A DNA stretch of 64,000 bases from Xestospongia bergquistia (Eukaryota > Porifera > Demospongiae > Haplosclerida > Petrosiidae): NCBI GenBank assembly GCA_963965975.1, contig OZ014414.1, forward strand, positions 7,940,230 through 8,004,229. Reading direction: 5' to 3'. Position 1 is the first letter of the stretch; each line of letters starts with the position of its first letter. Positions 61,000 to 64,000 of this stretch are shown piece after piece. The notes beneath the pieces are model-generated. The model was not told where the DNA came from. It did no database searches and saw only the letters and a list, made by a program, of their open reading frames with translations. A program made the translations under genes and the position numbers.

Positions 61000-62530
61000 C
61001 TTTACCGTCAAAGCAACAAGAAAAAGAAGTGGTTGCTATATAGTGTTATTACTCATAAGTAAAATTAAATAATTGAGTTAGTGTTTTTATCATTTTGTCT
61101 ATATAAGGTAGTCCAAACATTCCCCTCTTACACATATCTTTAATTAGTTATGATAGCAACACCTAACAATTATAATAGTAGTAATATATGGTTTTACAGT
61201 GTCTGAGTACAGAATATGAAGGAAATAAGAATGAAATTTAATGAAATTTTTTGTTTACCAAGAGAGGTAAACAAAAAATCAATAGTAAAATCACAATTGA
61301 TGTTTAGGAGGTAACTGTGAACAAATGTTACGTGGACAGACTCTATACCATGGCCACAGAACAAGGATTGTTACTGTCAAAGCTCTGAATGAAGTGGTCC
61401 TAATATAGTAACCCAATTACCAGACTTTAAAGGATTGTTGATATATTATATTAATAGGTAGTATTAAATCACACATTTTGACAATCTTGTTTAGATTAAA
61501 ATGATGAGTTGCATTAAAGTAAGTGGAATTTGACTTCAGCTTGTTAAAGGTGGATGAGCTTATAACTAGAAGAGATAAAGTAATGTAATCATAATGTTGT
61601 AATACAAGAAGTAAATCCTGGATTTCTAGACATAATGTCAATGGTAACAACTTTAGGTGAATATTCTCTTCATTTCTGTGGCAGTTTTTTGTTTAGACTT
61701 TATGTAATTAAATTACACGTCCCCAGTTCAGAATTCATCCAATAACCTGTCAATACTTAATTTCTATAGATATAGACAATCTACTAGTAGTAGGATATTG
61801 TTTATTTTTACTTTCTTTTTATTACTTTAATAAAATGGAGTTGTCTTGATCTCTTTTGAAAATTTATCATCCACCTTAATTAGGTCTTGGTGGATTAATA
61901 GTTTGTAAATTATTCCAAACCTTGTATTTCTTTCTTTTATGTACAAACAGATCAATCCAATAGCAAGTTGATAGAACTATTACTACCACTAGTGGTCACC
62001 CCTGCATGCGTATTACCGTATAATCCGAAGATACCAGTCTATACTGGATAGTTGATCATGATGATTAATGGACTCACTTTAGAAACACCTATTTCCCAAT
62101 ATTAGATACTATAAACAACAAAGAATTCATCATAAATTTATCAATTGATGTTTTTAACAGGGAACAATGTTGACAACCTCACTAAGATAGAACAACATGA
62201 TGCTGTCAAAATCATAAAAGGTGCTTACACAAGAAAATATAACCTCAAGAGTTGGATTCCTTCTTTCCCCACTCATACTTCATTCATTATATTTTACAAA
62301 GGATGTGATAGAATTATATCGAGTATTTCAGAAGTTTAATATTATAAGGTTATTACATTATGTGTGAGAGTTGATATTATGAATCTGATATTGAACAGTT
62401 ATTTTAGAGGTGTATACTTTTTGCTTAATGTGCTTAATGTATAAATAAAAAAGTCATAAAAAATTCACCTATATTATTAGAATACATATATTTTTACATG
62501 AAACATGCACAGACTTATAATTGTATTTTA
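61000..62530. other. Region upstream of NLR-D
   Basis: About 1.5 kb of AT-rich DNA with a perfect hairpin at 61246-61279. A plus-strand frame 62145-62339 begins after an acceptor-like ttttaacag but has no partner exon or domain, and I do not call it. Confidence 0.4.
61246..61279. repeat. Perfect 14-bp inverted repeat, 6-base loop
   Basis: attttttgtttacc - aagaga - ggtaaacaaaaaat, about 265 bases upstream of the NLR-D ATG. gtttac / gtaaac also fits the forkhead-factor core on both arms. Confidence 0.85.
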
Positions 62531-62539
62531 GTCTAAACA

Positions 62540-63060
62540 GCTCAATATGATCATAGAATTCTACTCTATTTATCACAGGTCATTCTATAATATGACTCAT
62601 AGAACACTAACTTCTTTAAGACTGTCAACTATTTTGCAGATGTACTTTTTACCTAATGTATCAATAACTTAATGTATCTTCAATAGTGTAGCTTTCTTTA
62701 ATGTGATCAGCAAGATGGATTTCTTCAATCTCTTCTTCTATCATGTCGTTATATAATGATATTTCGTCAGGGTCATACTCCAGATAATAGTCCAATAGCA
62801 CAATCTCCTTGAGTGTTGTTGGTAGTGAGTGAACTATATAAAATAATAGCAATAAAAATATTTGAGAACAATAGTCTATTGTATAAGCACAGTCAGTGCA
62901 TGAAGTGAAGTATTGGGACCAGTCTAATCACTAATATTTCTATTTCACTAAGATGTTATATATAGCAAGGATTTAAGTATTTGTGAGTGACATTAGTAAT
63001 TGACATTCCTCCTCACTTGGAGAAAACAATGTCAATTTAAAATTTGAAAGTTTACCAATT
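62540..63060 (-). pseudogene. NLR fragment F: LRR/C-terminal remnant
   Basis: Minus-strand sequence encodes LEYDPDEISLYNDMIEEEIE and HLADHIKESYTIE, matching the NLR-A and -C C-terminal LRR segment. Flanking bases keep ttgacattcctcctcacttggagaa-type matches (about 63000) and the terminal tctactctatttatcacagg (about 62560). Indels and stops throughout. No NACHT part appears before the window's right half ends. Confidence 0.85.
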
Positions 63061-64000
63061 AGTTCTCAGGAGGTGGGGATGACTCCATTCCTACTGTATT
63101 AGACCAGTTACATTAATTAATTTAATTGTTTCTGCCTCAAACAGAACTATATATGTGTGGTACTGGAGGACTTGATTGTTTACAAGCTTTTACTCTGATA
63201 GGTAGAGTAGAACTGTAACTTGTATCATTTTTAGCTCTTTTCTTACAATTATTAGTAGATTGCTTTAGTATGACCTCAGTTGATCCCCTGAATTGCTATG
63301 GAGAGAGAGAGAGAACTATGATAACATGATAAGGTGTTTAATACATTAATTAAGTATTGTAATATTATTGTTTAGTAGTAATTATAGACTAATGTATGAA
63401 TGGATAGATAGATGAATGAAATGGATCAATAGTATATATATGAATGTAATATTGACAACATCTGTCCATTAGTTGACTATCTATCCATCCATTACAGACC
63501 ATTGTACAATAACTAATGAACAGATGAATGTATGGATGATATGATCATTTAAAATGGATGCCTTCTTGATAAAGTCATGATAGAGATTGGTTTGACATGA
63601 GCCATTGTCCAAGGAAGTAATAATTATGATATTACAAAGTAACTGTAAAAAAATTAATAATGAAAATTAATTTATGTTATTAAAACAATGTATTAATGAA
63701 GTAATATTAATATATAATACATTTATAAGTAATTTTTTGGGAGGTGGTAATCATTACTGTCACATGTACATGTAATTAGATGTACTATTGTGGTATGTCC
63801 AGTTATTAATAATTATTACATAAGAAGATACTCAACTCTTTTGTTCTCTTAATATACAAATTATATAAATTATTATGACATTACTTCATATAATGATAAT
63901 ATAGGATGGATTTTACTGCAGCTGCTCATGTGATGAGCTATTTCTGACATGACAACTGACATCAATATTAGGGAATATATACATGTACATGTACATGTGG
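63061..64000. other. Right end of window, non-coding
   Basis: AT-rich, with a short (ga)n run at 63300 and an atgga/tccat-rich patch at about 63390-63530. No gene recognised. Confidence 0.4.

Noticed and set aside
62145-62339. 64-aa plus-strand frame after an acceptor-like site
   Set aside because: No partner exon, no recognisable domain and an AT-rich surrounding; not enough support.

Overview
The window looks like nuclear DNA of a demosponge, plausibly Amphimedon queenslandica. This is inferred from gene content and not checked by search. It is AT-rich, with many very short GT-AG introns (about 40-60 nt), abundant micro- and minisatellites, a ciliary GTPase gene, an animal-type MRL (Mig-10/RIAM/lamellipodin) adaptor and a tandem cluster of Death-NACHT-LRR (NLR) genes, a family known to be expanded in that sponge. 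I saw no bacterial operons, CRISPR array, tRNA or rRNA.

Region 1 (1-11.2 kb): a ten-exon plus-strand ARL13B orthologue (603-10794, about 535 aa) with two X-box-like (RFX) motifs just upstream of its ATG. Its third intron holds an intronless, TATA-driven secreted protein with an AbfB/CBM42-like beta-trefoil. A truncated pseudogene copy with its own TATA box lies just downstream. Intron 4 may hold a tiny minus-strand secreted Cys peptide.

Region 2 (11-23.4 kb): gene-poor. It has a probable distal promoter/5' UTR exon near 11.0-11.2 kb, one candidate small membrane protein on the minus strand, and four large tandem repeats (10-, 51-, 74- and 51/52-bp units).

Region 3 (23.4-31.3 kb): a complete 19-exon MRL gene (1316 aa) with a very proline-rich N-terminal half, a talin-binding-like helix, and RA and PH domains.

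Region 4 (31.7-63 kb): the NLR cluster, all on the minus strand. NLR-A (31764-37802) has nine exons, 1269 aa and an intact frame. NLR-B (40.8-44.5 kb) is a decayed pseudogene. NLR-C (45951-51062) has an intact NACHT-LRR exon and a duplicated Death module but lacks the first exons. NLR-D (56255-60983) has seven exons and one in-frame stop. Fragments lie at 54-56 kb and 62.5-63 kb, and a small Death-domain gene at 52.1-52.7 kb. A segment holding the 3' exons of the MRL gene plus the convergent NLR was triplicated. This leaves two truncated MRL copies, one fused tail-to-tail to NLR-B. Several DNA transposons can be placed relative to the duplications.

The most striking signal is the first exon of NLR-A, -B and -D. 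It encodes a strongly hydrophobic, signal-sequence-like stretch followed immediately by a canonical 2A ribosome-skipping motif (GD[IV]ELNPGP), then a phase-1 donor leading into a Death domain. This suggests NLRs made in two forms by translational recoding, one carrying the leader (possible ER/exocytic targeting) and one free of it (cytosolic). NLR-C appears to have lost that exon. Every exon between the leader and the NACHT exon begins and ends in phase 1, so Death and basic-linker modules can be duplicated or lost without breaking frame, and the copies differ in just that way.
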